64,000 nucleotides of DNA from Prunus persica (GCF_000346465.2 NC_034009.1:1221395-1285394); one strand, 5' to 3'. Shown: positions 33,547 through 45,091, numbered from the stretch's first letter. Translations and numbers: made by a program. The notes: generated by a model from the sequence alone, not told the origin.

Positions 33547-33924
33547 TCATTCAATGGCAGAAGCTAATTCCAAGCTCCTCTTTTTGTTTACTCCATATCC
33601 ACACATCCCTCCCAAAATGATGCTTGCAAATAGAACCCACGAAGCCACCAACAACACCCAAACGACCTTTTCTCTTTGTCTTGCCATTGCCATTGACTTC
33701 TCCAGCTTATTCCGCGATTTTAAAAGCCCAGGAATCACTGCCTTCGACCGTGCACACATGGCCGGATCAAACCATGCCCAAAATTCACAACCCTTAAAAC
33801 CCCTCTTAGTCTCACGTACCTTGGCTGCACACATGGAAAATCGCCTCCCAGGATTCGAATCTGTCCAAGAGGTTCGAATTGTAGCAGCCTTTCCGCACCA
33901 ACACATCGGCGCCTCTTCATCCAT
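33547..33924 (-). CDS. GRF-type zinc-finger protein with a C-terminal membrane segment, second gene of the MULE
   Basis: A single frame of 125 codons. Residues 8-47 hold the GRF zinc finger, with CWCG at 8-11 and C32 and C46 as the other ligands; NPGRRF and GCEFWAWFDP are family hallmarks. A basic stretch follows (KSRNKLEKSMAMARQREK), then a hydrophobic helix (about 87-108, VVWVLLVASWVLFASIILGG). Plant genomes hold many small proteins of this type (At4g04775-like) of unknown function. GRF fingers can bind single-stranded DNA or RNA. The gene starts 74 bp inside the right terminal repeat and runs toward the transposase gene, so the repeat probably drives it. It may be a captured host gene or a regular element gene. 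Confidence 0.75.
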   Translation of the reverse strand: MDEEAPMCWCGKAATIRTSWTDSNPGRRFSMCAAKVRETKRGFKGCEFWAWFDPAMCARSKAVIPGLLKSRNKLEKSMAMARQREKVVWVLLVASWVLFASIILGGMCGYGVNKKRSLELASAIE

Positions 33925-33997
33925 TTCGCCCAGCCAATCGGATCTTCTTCGTCAGTTTCCCTTCACTTTTTTCCTCGCTCCTTTGCTCTCGAAAACA

Positions 33998-34303
33998 CGA
34001 ACACAAATCAGAAACTGAGTTGGTTCGATTTTTCCAGCCCAGGTAAGCGAACTCTTCGTTTCCTTCGATTTTTTTCTTCCGAAATTGCCCATCGTGACGT
34101 CGCTTTCTAACAGCTATTTGGTTATGATGTGGGTCCCACGACTGCCACGTCAGCATTTAACGTCTGACTTTGACGGTCAATGTAACGGCTGGTGTAAATT
34201 GATAATATTTCGAAATGTTGGGTACGAAATTGATAAAACTCAAACCTTGGGGCCCATTTCGATACTGACACTAAACCTACAGGGACTAAAGTGACGTTAA
34301 TCC
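33998..34303. repeat. Right terminal inverted repeat of the MULE
   Basis: 306 bp, the reverse complement of the left repeat; ends CGTTAATCC followed by TAAAAAAAA. Confidence 0.9.
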
Positions 34304-34594
34304 TAAAAAAAACCTCGCTCGCTATTAAGAGAATGAATGAAGCCATTTATTATATGAAACTTTCTATTTTGTTAAATATATGTGGTATTTCTATTTTGTT
34401 AAATATATGTGGTATTTGATGTGGACTCTATGCATTATTTAGGCTTGTATTTAAAAAATGAAAACACCAAAGGGTCTGTTTGATAGAATCTGTTGATTAT
34501 CTCATATGAGAATGGAAATCCCTAAAGGCTTAAAGAGTGAATAATAAGCACAAAGAGAAATAACTTCATTTATTTATTCATTTATATGGCACAG

Positions 34595-34672
34595 AACTAG
34601 AGCTCTTTTGCCTTTTCACACTCAAAAAGCTCACTCTACATGAGCTCTACCCGAAAACCCTAGCACAGCCTA
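34595..34672 (-). other. 3'UTR block conserved with the Pru du 8-like gene
   Basis: CTAGAGCTCTTT, AAAGCTCACTCT, CATGAGCT and CCTAGCACAGCC occur in the same order as in 16500-16631. It lies about 170 bp downstream of the vicilin stop codon. Confidence 0.75.
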
Positions 34673-34840
34673 CCACCGGTAGTCTAGTACTGCTATATCT
34701 AGATACAAACTTTTATTACATCGCGCGGCTTGGTATACTACCCTCTCTGTTCTTAGTTCAAGCACTAAACCTCTCTCTTCTTAGTTCAAGCACTAACTTT
34801 TTTTTATTTTTTACGCACACATACTAACTATTATTAGTGC

Positions 34841-37800
34841 TTAGATTACGCCAGCAAACTCCAAAATTGAAGACAAGTGTTGGTTTCTGCTTCTTCCCTG
34901 CTGTGTTGGCACAAAGTAAGATTGCTGCTGCTTGCTGAAAATTTGTTCCATCTCTGGCCCAAATGCCAGCTGCCTAGCCTCTCTGTCCATGTGCATTATT
35001 ATGTTGTCCTCTTGCCCTGCATGTGTAAAAAAGCACAGTACATATACATATATACAAACCCACATAATTTATATTTAAAAAATTGATCATCAGCTAATTA
35101 AGCAATGTCTCTGACTTAATTAATTACCTGCAAGGAAGTTCCTCTTGTTGTTTTGGGCATTGAGTCCAAATCCCAGGATTCGGAGGCTCTGATTTTGGGC
35201 AACAAGGGCAACAGGATGACCAGCCGGGATCACAAAAACATCACCACGTGATAGCTGAGCGGTGACCTTCATGTACCTTCCACTCGGTTCTCCCTGCTGC
35301 TCTTGCTGTCCCATAATTTCTTGGCTTTGGCTTGCCAAGTATGGGCAGGCCATTTCAACAAGTCCGTTTCCTTCCACAACCATAATCAAGTGTGTTGCTT
35401 TTGAATTGAAGTGTGGCACCATCATAGCTTGCTGCACAAGAAAATTGAAGTTAAAAAAAACAAAAAAATTATCAGCCACAAGCTCTCCCTCGACAACAAA
35501 TACACATGCTATTTGTAGCTCCAGATTAATATGAAAAATTATATTCAGACATGTATATGGAATGCATATGGGATTTAGAACATTTATTTTCTGATCAAAT
35601 GTTGCATTACTTGGTTGATCTCAATGCAACTGACTGAGGCATCCATGTCCTGGAGCTGATTGAACTCCTCCGGCCGAGCCTCAAAGAACTGGCCATAGTT
35701 GTTAGAGTGCACAGGTCTTTGTTGTCTCAGATTGAATGGACCCTGAGACTGACGGTCTCCTCTACGCCTGGATGAGGCGGCCTGACTCAGTGCCTGGAGT
35801 TGCTCTCTCGGGGCTCTCATGACTATGCCTTGGCCCTGCTGCTGCTGGCCCTGCTTAAAGCCATGCTCTAGCTGCTCTCTTGGGGTCTGATCAAATAATT
35901 GATAATAGTTAATTGGAGCCTAATTAATTAGTGTGAACAAATAAAAACAAATCAAGAGTAAAGAAAGAAACTTGGGAATTGAGCTTACATTAAAGGCAGA
36001 TTCAAGAATGTCATTGCTGAAAACGCTGAAGTATGACTCAGGATTTCTGGAACCGGCAGGGAAGAATTCCTGCAGAATGATAAAGCAATGTTAGAAATTA
36101 CCTACTCAAAATATTTATAAAGAAAAGAAAAACAAACTTGAAGTTGCTGTGGGAAAATGTAATTGGGATTATGGGTAAAATTAATAGCTCATCAAAATAA
36201 AAATAAAAACATATACCAAATGATGAAGTGAGGTGACGATTGGTTACCTCAAATCGGCCAGGATTGTTAACAGGCTGAAGGAGCTTTGCAATTCGAAGAG
36301 TCTCATCACTGTTATTGTTAACTAAGTAGGTAGTAGCCCCTGCAGGAACTCTAATCACATCTCCGTGTTCCATGTTGAAGGACTCCTTTCTGTCTTGCAT
36401 CAAAAGGGTACAAGTACATTGTCCTGTAATTTCAAATTAAGCAACAAAAACTCATGTCAGTTGCTAATAATATAATTGCATATAACAAGAAGTAGAGGAC
36501 TAACTCACCGCTCAGAACAACGTAAATTGCTTCAGCATCACAATGGTGTGGGAGAACAAAAGTGTTAGGCTTTGCCTCAAAGATGGCCAAGCGGTAGTTC
36601 TTAATGCCGCGAAGAACCTCACTCTGTCTCTGGGTGAACCTCTCAAGCACATAAAGCCCACCTTCATTAGACTGGAACCTTGGCTGAAACCTGTGTGATG
36701 GAAAGTAGTAGGGGTTGTTGCTCTGGCTCTGGCTCTGACCCTGACTCCCCATCTGCCCCTCCTCCTCTTGTTGTTGGTTCAGACCACCTCCTCCTGTGCT
36801 TCCTTCCTGCTGCTGACCATACTGCTGACTCATCTGTTGTGTGCACTGTTGTTTGCATTGTTCTTTTTGAAAATCATCACGTGCTTGGTTTTCGCAACCC
36901 CGCTTGCACTGCTTGTACTGATGTTTCTCATGTTCAAATTGTTGCTTGCACTGTTTTGGGCATCGCTCTTGTTGTCCCTGACCTTGTTGACTCTGACAAC
37001 TCAGCTTGCACTGCTCGAATCGCTCTTTGGCACCACCATAGCCCGAGCCATTTAGTGCATCATCATCTTCTTCTTGGTTACCTCCTCCCTGCTGCAGACT
37101 TATCTGTTGTTTGCACTGTTGTTTGCATTGGCGCTTTTCATCATCATGCTGTGATGACTTTTCGCAACTCTGCTTGCACTGCTGGTACTGGCTTTTCTCC
37201 TTGTCAAATTGTTCCCTGCACTGTCGTGGGCATTGCTCTTGTTCTCCCTGACCCTGCTGTTGTCTCTCGCAACCCTGCATGCACTGCTCGAATCGCCTTC
37301 TGGGCTCACCATTTAGTGTCTCATCCTCTAGTTTGTTGTCCCCTCCGCCAGGTCCTTGTTCTTGTTGTTGCCTTCGTTGCTGGTCTTCAAGTTCCTGCCT
37401 GCACGTTCTTTGGCATTGCTCTTGTTGTTGGCCTTGTCCTTGCATCTGGCACCGTAGCTGGCACTGCTTGAGTTGTTCGACTTGCTGCTCACACTGTCTT
37501 TGGCACTGTTGCCTCTGTTGCTGCTGGCCACCGCTCCCCTGCATCTCACAACTCTGCTGGCACATTTGCTGCATTTCCTCGCGCTCTCTCTGTTGCCTAA
37601 TTTGCTCATAACACTCTTGCTGACATTGCTGCTGCTGCTGCCTATGGCCGTGCTGCGATTGGCAACGCTGCTTACATTGCTGCTCCTGCTCATGTTGCTG
37701 CTGCTGCTTGTGATGATTAGAACTTTCCGCCGGAGGAAGCGACCAGGGCCCCCACATCCTGCATTGGTAGATACACTCAGAATGAATTATAGGCCTCTTA

Positions 37801-37928
37801 AAGTCTTGACACTGTTTTTGACAGTGCTGTTCTCTATCTTGACCAAGAGTGAAAGACACAGAGAAAGCAAGAAAAAGAAGTGAAAGGAACAAGAACAGAG
37901 GAAGCCTAGGTTTGATATGGATCACCAT
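34841..37928 (-). CDS. Vicilin (7S seed storage globulin) with eight N-terminal CxxxC hairpins
   Basis: Six exons on the minus strand: 37928-36509, 36423-36248, 36069-35989, 35886-35611, 35431-35128 and 35016-34841. All are GT-AG and in frame, giving 810 residues. Six exons is the usual vicilin structure. Residues 1-29 are a signal peptide ending in LG. Residues 30 to about 385 hold sixteen CxxxC motifs (from C36xxxC40) that form eight alpha-hairpins, similar to vicilin-buried antimicrobial peptides. The linkers are Q-rich. The first cupin starts at about 400 ([25 protein letters not shown]), and the second spans exons 3-5 ([29 protein letters not shown]). The protein is a trimeric storage globulin of protein bodies, and its N-terminal part is likely cut into peptides. 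It is long for a vicilin because of the extended hairpin region. It looks intact. Confidence 0.93.
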
Positions 37929-38007
37929 GATTTGCTAACTTGCTTGCTATTGAACTATGACACTCTAAATTGATCTTCCATGGAAAAATGGCATAAAGGG
38001 TTCACGC

Positions 38008-38103
38008 ATTTATAGAAGCTCAAGGCTGAGCATGCATGGACATTTGTCTATACGCATTACATGCAAGGCGACTAGTGTCAACAGGTGACAAAACTGACGT
38101 GTC
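38008..38103 (-). promoter_or_regulatory. Seed-type promoter of the vicilin gene
   Basis: On the minus strand the TATA box CTATAAATG lies at about 38008-38016, roughly 80 bp upstream of the start codon. The RY element CATGCATG is at 38031-38038 and GACACGTCA at 38095-38103. Order and spacing match the Pru du 8-like promoter to within two bases over ~90 bp. Expected drivers are B3 (ABI3/FUS3) and bZIP factors during seed filling. Confidence 0.8.
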
Positions 38104-38109
38104 CAACTT

Positions 38110-39150
38110 CAAAATTCACAAGAGTGTTCGAGACACAGCTTCTCCAGAGTTTGGTCTTCACGTGAGGGTGCAAAATGAGGACAAATATATATATGGTTGC
38201 ATAGACATGGATATATGAAAGATTATGTTGCAAATCTTATAAAAAAGTGTGAGGTTGCGTAGAGTCTTCTGGTTTTGTTTTGAGTGTGGCATTTGAGATC
38301 GAGCAGGTGGTGGGGGCGTATGAAAAATGAGACAGCTGAGGTGTGAACGTGTTGCGGTGCATGTAATTGAGAAGCCAGGAATTGGAACTGGGTTGGTGGA
38401 CGCGGCGATGCTCATCCATTGTGTCAATAGCGACAGGCATACTTTTGATGCAGAGAAAAAGCCACGTGTGCTATGCAGAATATGGTGAATGCTCATGCTG
38501 CAAATCGACACGAATTGTTGAAGTTTTCATGTCGTTACTCATTAATGACGATTAGGATATAAGGCATTGTTTTTTTGGTAACCAAAAGTTTATTGCTTTA
38601 ATTTGATTTGAATAATATAAGACCATCTTGAAAATACTTAAATTCTGAATTATTTTCCTTCACTCATACGGAGTGTCAATGAATTGCTACTGGTTGACAA
38701 AACAATTGTTAAGGTTGCATTGCTAATGAGATTGAATCATTTATTAACGGAGCTGTTCACAAATTTTGGCTATAGTATATGCTGGAGATGCTCTTGTTCG
38801 AAGAGGCTAAGATGTTCCTCCATTCTCTTGGCAATGCTAAATTCCTGAGGTGGGGTTTCAAGCCTGAGGAATATAATTATATTCAACACATGACATGACG
38901 AGAGAGACAGAGACAATAATGCTAAATACAACACGTCGCAAAAGAGTTTCTGTCCCCTCCTCCATACATAGTTATAACTTATAAGGACAAGAATGAGCTT
39001 CATTTTTGTCACATATACCTGGGACACTATAGCTAGCTGGTCACCTTGCATGTAATATGCATAGCGAAATGTAAATGTGCATAAGTACACTGTGTCACAT
39101 TTTCAATAGTTAGTAACTAAGCAAAGCAAGCATGGTGGTGGTGATCAGGA
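38110..39150. other. Intergenic DNA between the two vicilin loci
   Basis: No supported gene. A minus-strand stretch near 38770-38880 reads RLETPPQEFSIAKRMEEH and looks codon-like, but I do not recognise it and no splice partners are evident. Confidence 0.4.
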
Positions 39151-39151
39151 T

Positions 39152-39262
39152 ATGAGAGCCAAGCTTTCTTTGCTGATCTTGTTCCTAATTTCCACTCTTC
39201 TTGCTTCCTCTGTGTGCTGCCATAGAAGTCTTGCCGGCGTCGGCGACGCTGTCATACAATGA
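39152..39262 (+). other. Short ORF with a signal-peptide-like start
   Basis: Thirty-six codons, beginning MRAKLSLLILFL and ending VGDAVIQ. The N-terminal half is a good secretion signal; what follows is too short to classify. Translation in a shifted frame downstream gives NCFPQRCG, so it may be a frameshifted fragment of a small secreted Cys-containing protein. It lies between the intact and the broken vicilin genes. No family assignment. Confidence 0.3.
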
Positions 39263-40145
39263 GCCCCTGAATTGTTTTCCCCAGAGATGTGGGATATAAC
39301 TTGCCAGCAGGAAGCTGAAGGCCACCCGAAACAAGGTATTTAAAATGTTATAAATTGTGTGCTCAATTATGCAAAGCATGTACTGTTTGATATATTTTAA
39401 GAGAATTCAACTCTCACTTTGATTGAAATCAGATTGATCTCAATCTCAAATCTGAATGATCTCACTTACAAAATAAAGCTTTTATTTTATAAGCACCAGA
39501 AATACATCCCACGGTTGATACAGATACATTGCATTAACAGAAAGCTAGAGCTTTTTTTCTACACACAGAAAGCTCACTCTCCTTACATGATTTATTTCCT
39601 AAGTACTACTGCTTATTAATTATACACGTACTTAATTTAGAGCTTAGAAGTCCAAGGCTGAAGCCAGGCTGCTCTGCTGGATCGGCACGAAGTAAGATTG
39701 CTTCTGCTTGCTGAATATCTGTTCCATTTCCTGATCAAATGCCAGCTGCTTAGCCTCTCTCTCCATCTCCTTCATTATGTTGTTCTCTTGCCCTACGAAT
39801 ATATAACAAAGCAAGAGGTTAATATATATAAGTACACCTAGGTAATTAATTAAATATTAATTAAGTATATCAATGAGTACCTGCAAGGAAGTTCCTCATG
39901 TGGTTTTGGGCATTGATTCCAAACCCCACCAGCCTCAGGTTCTGGTTTTGGTTGCCATTGTTGTTGTTGTTTTGGGCAACAATGGCAGTAGGATGAGCAG
40001 CTGGATCACAAAAACATCATGGTGATAAGTCAGCACTGAACTTCCTGTACTGTTGAATTTCTTGTACTTGATCCATGCTCTCTTCTTGGCCTTAGCTCCT
40101 GAGGTGTGGGCAGGTACCTGCCATTTCATAGCGTCCCCTTCCTTC

Positions 40146-40505
40146 TGTTAATGTGCAAAATGGTAAACTGATTTAGTAAGTAATTGTTGGTTTAGTGTTA
40201 TACTTAGCTCATAGGCTAAGCTGTCTATAATAGTGTCAAAACGGTTTGTTAAGTCTCATAGGACTTGACTGGACAGGTGTCATAATCTTACCCATAGTGT
40301 AGTTGGATGGTTGAGATTGAAGCTAGGATTTGTCTAGCTCTCTCTCTCTCTTCTAACTGTAATATGAGCTGTGAGTGATACAGCTCGATATACACAACAA
40401 CAAATATACGAAAAAGTTTTTACAGAGCATTATTATTCTCTTCACTCTCTTCTTCAATATTCTCAGTTTCCTCCATTTTTATCAGTAGCTTATTAAACAC
40501 TAACA
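40146..40505 (+). repeat. 5' LTR of the Copia in the vicilin pseudogene
   Basis: Starts TGTTAATG and ends CACTAACA; the 360 bp include a (CT)n run that is one unit shorter than in the 3' LTR. Confidence 0.95.
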
Positions 40506-40625
40506 TGGCCTCAGAGCCAGGTTGGGTCTGAATTTCTGGGCGTTGTGACTGTGAGGTTGGGTTTGAATCTCTGAGCAAAAGCTTGTTGTGTGATTCTTGA
40601 GCTCAAATCAGTACTCTAGACTAAC

Positions 40626-43600
40626 ATGTCTGGATCTGGAGGAGGAGAACTCAGGGCACCCATTTTTAATGGTGAAAATTTTGATTTCTAGCAAATCAAA
40701 ATGAAAACCATCTTCCGTTCGCACGAGCTGTGGGATCTTGTGGAGAATGGGTACAAAACTCCGACGAAGGAGGCGGAGGAGCTCATGGAGGCAGAGAGGA
40801 AGCTGATGCGTGAGAACTTGGTGAAGGACGCTAGAGCTCTGGGTATCATCCAAGGGGCTGTATCAGATCAAATTTTTCCACGAATTGCAACTCAGGAATC
40901 TGCAAAGGCTGCGTGAGATATTCTGAAACAAGAATTTGTGGGTGATAAGCAGGTAAGATCTGTGAAACTTCAAGGTCTTAGGCGTGATTTTGAATATACT
41001 CGGATGAGTGATAATGAATCTTTGTCTGGATATATTGCTAAGTTGTTTGATCTGATCAACCAAATGAGGAGCTATGGTGAGGATCTGAGCAATCAACGAA
41101 TTGTTCAGAAACTACTTATTAGTCTGCCTAAGTCCTATGATAGTATTGCAGCTGTGATAGAGAATACAAAAGATTTAGACACTATTGATGCTCAGGATGT
41201 TGTTGCCATTTTAAAAGGATATGAACAGAGGCTTGATAGGCATGGTGACAATAGTGCAGAGAAGGCTTTTGCTAGCTTCAACGTTGGATCAAAGGCAACA
41301 CGGTCTAATGGTCACACCAGTAAGTCTCAGAAGAATGCCAAACCACAGGGGCAGCAATGGGGCAACAAGGGTGATGGAGGTAATAAGTCTAATTCCTCTG
41401 TGAAAAATGAGACAGACAACACTGGAAATAAATGCAAATTCTGTGATAAATTGCACTATGGAGAGTGTTGGTTTAAGAACAAGGTCAAGTGTCACAAGTG
41501 TAACAAAATTGGGCATATTGCAAAATATTGTCATACAAACAAGGCTGTGCAGCAGGTGAACTTTGCTAATCAGGTTGAAGAAACCGGAAACTTATTCTTT
41601 GCTAATCATTCTGGAGAAGTAAAGAAGATGAGTGATGAATGGTACATAGATAGTGGATGTAGCAATCATATGACATCCAGGGAAGACTTGCTTGTAGACA
41701 TTGTCAGAGGAGTGAAAGCAAAGGTTCAAGTAGGCAATGGAGTTTTAGTTGAAGTGGCAGGAAAAGGGACACTGATCATTGAAACAATGAAGGGTAAGAG
41801 GTATATAAAGGAGGTTATGCTTGTACCTAGTCTAGCTGAAAATTTGCTAAGTATAGGACAGATTACAGAGCATGGCTATTTTCTTGTATTTGGAAATCAC
41901 AAGGTTGACATCTTCGATGATAGTTCCCTAAGTAACATGGTGGTAAGTGTAAAGCAAAAGGGGAACAGGTGTTTTCCTTTAACTTTCAACACAATCAAGG
42001 AGATTGCCTTGAAAACAAATGTGCAAGAATGCTCCAAGATATGGCACAAGAGGTTTGGGCACTTAAACTTTCGAAGCCTCCAGCTGCTGCAGAGCCAAGC
42101 AATGGTATTGGGGCTGCCTGAAATCCAAAATGGTGAAGTGTTGTGCCACGGTTGTGTATTTGGGAAGGGTCACAGGGAGCCATTTCCTAAGGAATCAAAG
42201 TGGAGAGCCAAGGAGCCATTAGAACTGATTCATTCAGACTTGTGTGGTCCAATGCAAACAGCAAGCCTATGTGGAAATAAATATTTTATCACATTCATAG
42301 ATGATTTTTCAAGGATGTGCTGGGTTTATTTTCTGAGAAATAAGTCCGAGACATTCCATGTGTTCAAGAAATTCAAAGTAATGGTGGAGCTTCAATCCGG
42401 ATACCATGTGAAGAGGTTGAGGACTGATCGGGGAGGAGAATACATCTCAGCTGATTTTCTTCAATTTTGTGAAAATCTGGGAATAGAAAGGCAACTCACA
42501 GTAGCTTATTCTCCACAGCAAAATGGCGTTGCGGAGAGGAAAAACAGAACCATTGTAGAAATGGCAAAGTGCATGATTCATGACAAGGAGCTTCCCTACA
42601 CGCTTTGGTGTGAGGCAGTGAATACCTCTGTGTATTTACTTAATAGAAGTCCAACCCGAGCTTTGGAGAATACTACACCTTTTGAGAAGTTTAGTGGGAG
42701 AAAGCCTGGAGTTAAACATCTCAAGGTGTTTGGCTCAGTGTGTTACTCACTTATTCTTGGAAAGTTAAGGCATAAGCTAGAAGCAACAAGTGCCATAAGA
42801 GTTTTTATTGGTTATGGTACATGTGAGAAGGGATACAGAATATTGAATCCTGCAACTCAAAAGGTTTTGCTTTCAAGGGATGTGGTTTTTGATGAGCATG
42901 GCAAATGGGATTGGGAGCAACACAAAGTGAAAGAAATCTGCATTCCACTTCCTGCGGATGAACTCTCAGATATGAGAACAACTGAATCAGAAGAAGAACT
43001 TGTTTTCCAAGCACCTGAAACAGAAGAAGAACCTGCAGATGATCCCTCGGTTGATGACACACCTTTGAGGTACAAAAATATGAGTGAGATCTATGCAAGT
43101 TGCCATTCATGCATAGTGGAGCCTGAGAACTTTGATGAAGCTGCACAGGATGAAGCTTGGAAGAAGGCAATGGAAAATGAGATGAACATGATTGAGAAGA
43201 ATCAGACTTGGGAATTGGTAAATAGACCTTTCAACAAACCTATAATTGGAGTAAAATGGGTGTACAAGACTAAGTTGAACTTGGATGGTTCGATTCAAAA
43301 TCATAAAGCTAGACTAGTTGCAAAGGGCTATGCACAAAAGCCCGGAATAGATTATAATGAAACCTTTGCACCAGTGGCAAGGTTGGATACTATACGAACT
43401 CTCATTGCCTTGGCTGCAAAGAATAGTTGGAAAATGTATCAATTAGATGTGAAATCAGCCTTTTTGAATGGAGTGCTTCAAGAGGAGGTGTATATAGAGC
43501 AGCCCGATGGTTTTATTGTGCAAGGTGAAGAGGATAAAGTGTATAAATTGCACAAAGCCTTGTATGGCTTGAAACAGGCTCCTAAAGCCTGGTATGGAGA

Positions 43601-44693
43601 AATAGACTCTTATCTCGTGCAATGTGGTTTTAAAAGGAGCACAAGTGAGGCAACATTATATGTTAAAGGCAGGGGAACCTCGGATCTGGTCATAGTATCT
43701 ATCTATGTGGATGATATAGTTTATACAGGGAATTCTCAAGAACTAATGCAAGATTTCAAGACTGATATGATGCAGAGGTATGAGATGACAGATTTGGGTT
43801 TGCTACATCACTTTCTAGGAATGGGAATTATCCAAAGTGAAGACTACATTTTCATACACTAGAAGAAATATGCTTCCACACTTTTGAAAAGGTTTGGTCT
43901 GCAGGATTGTAAACCAGTTGGTATTCCTCTTGTACCAACTGACAAATTGAAGAGAGATGATGAAAGTGGAGCTTTAAATGAAGCTGAATACAGAAAACTA
44001 GTGGGAAGTCTACTCTACCTCACTGCAACTAGACCGGATATAATGTATGCTGCTTGTCTGTTGGCTAGATTTATGCATTCCCCCACAAATAAACATTATG
44101 GAACTGCCAAGAGGGTACTAAGGTATGTTCAGGGTACACTTGACTTTGGTTTGGAATATAAGAAAGGAGAAGGATCGGTTTTGGTAGGCTTCTGTGACAG
44201 TGACTGGTCTGGATCAGAAGATGATATGAAGAGTACATCGGGATATGCTTTTACATTCGGTAGTGGAGTATTCTCTTGGGCATCTGTGAAGCAACAATGT
44301 GTTGCTCTATCCACAGCTGAAGCAGAATATGTGAGTGCATCAGAGGCAACTGCACAAGCTACTTGGTTACGGTTTGTGTTAGAAGATTTTGGTGAAATGC
44401 AGACTGTGGCAACACCCCTAAACTGTGATAACAGCTCAGCCATTGCTATCACCAAGAATCCGATCTTTCATCAGAAAACCAAACACATAAACCGGAGGTA
44501 TCACTACATCAAAGAAGCTCTACAACAGGGTGTAATCAACTTGATTTATTGTCCTACAAAGGAGCAAGTAGCTGACATCTTCACTAAGGCTTTAGCAAGG
44601 GAACAATTCTCTTATCTCAGAGAATTGCTTGGGGTGAAATCAGTTCACAATTTGAAGGGGAGTGTTAATGTGCAAAATGGTAAACTGATTTAG
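40626..44693 (+). pseudogene. Copia gag-pol, one frame with three nonsense codons
   Basis: A single frame from ATG 40626 to TAA 44693 (1355 codons), with stops at 40689, 40914 and 43860. Domains in order: Gag, CCHC knuckle (CHKCNKIGHIAKYC), protease (WYIDSGCSNHMTS), GAG-pre-integrase (HKRFGHLNFRSL, CHGCVFGK), integrase (IHSDLCGPM, FIDDFSRMCWVYF, RTDRGGEY, SPQQNGVAERKNR), reverse transcriptase (KWVYKTKLN, QLDVKSAFLNGVL, IYVDDIVYTG) and RNase H (CDSDWSGSEDD, STAEAEYVSASEA, TKHINRRYHYIKE). Outside the three stops the catalytic motifs are intact. By family comparison the stops replace Trp, Trp and Gln codons, each by one G-to-A or C-to-T change. Confidence 0.92.
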
Positions 44694-45024
44694 TATGTAA
44701 TTGTTGGTTTAGTGTTATACTTAGTTCATAGGCTAAGCTGTCTATAATAGTGTCAAAACGGTTTGTTAAGTCTCATAGGACTTGACTGGACAGGTGTCAT
44801 AATCTTACCCATAGTGTAGTTGGATGGTTGAGATTGAAGCTAGGATTTGTCTAGCTCTCTCTCTCTCTCTTCTAACTGTAATATGAGCTGTGAGTGATAC
44901 AGCTCGATATACACAACAACAAATATACGAAAAAGTTTTTACAGAGCATTATTATTCTCTTCACTCTCTTCTTCAATATTCTCAGTTTCCTCCATTTTTA
45001 TCAGTAGCTTATTAAACACTAACA
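44663..45024 (+). repeat. 3' LTR of the Copia in the vicilin pseudogene
   Basis: 362 bp, preceded by the polypurine tract at 44654-44662 and followed by CCTTC, the target duplication. Confidence 0.95.
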
Positions 45025-45091
45025 CCTTCTACCACCATCATCAAGTATATTGATTTTGAATTGTAGTGTGGCATCATGGACAAACAAGTAC

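Larger units (their letters stand above)
28737..34303. mobile_element. Mutator-like element (MULE) with long terminal inverted repeats and two convergent genes
   Basis: The long inverted repeats at 28737-29065 and 33998-34303 start GGATTAAC(T/G)TCACTTTAGTCC and match closely, apart from a ~23-bp extra segment in the left copy near 29005. A-runs at both ends make the 9-bp target duplication uncertain. Inside are a MURA-type transposase (29194-32707, plus) and a small GRF zinc-finger gene (33547-33924, minus). Each starts just inside one repeat and reads inward. Confidence 0.9.
40146..45024 (+). mobile_element. Recent Ty1/Copia retrotransposon in a vicilin exon
   Basis: LTRs at 40146-40505 and 44663-45024 differ by two substitutions and one CT unit that I can find. 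The 5-bp target duplication CCTTC is at 40141-40145 and 45025-45029. The primer site TGGCCTCAGAGCC directly follows the left LTR, and the polypurine tract GAAGGGGAG directly precedes the right one. The interior is a single gag-pol frame with three nonsense codons. The orientation is opposite to that of the vicilin gene. Confidence 0.95.

Noticed and set aside
33554..34018. 154-codon plus-strand frame at the right end of the MULE
   Set aside because: It overlaps the GRF gene antisense and runs into the terminal repeat. The GRF finger residues are clearly on the minus strand.
36680..37471. 263-codon open frame on the plus strand opposite vicilin exon 1
   Set aside because: Same cause: antisense to Q-rich repeats. 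It has no initiation context or homology that I recognise.
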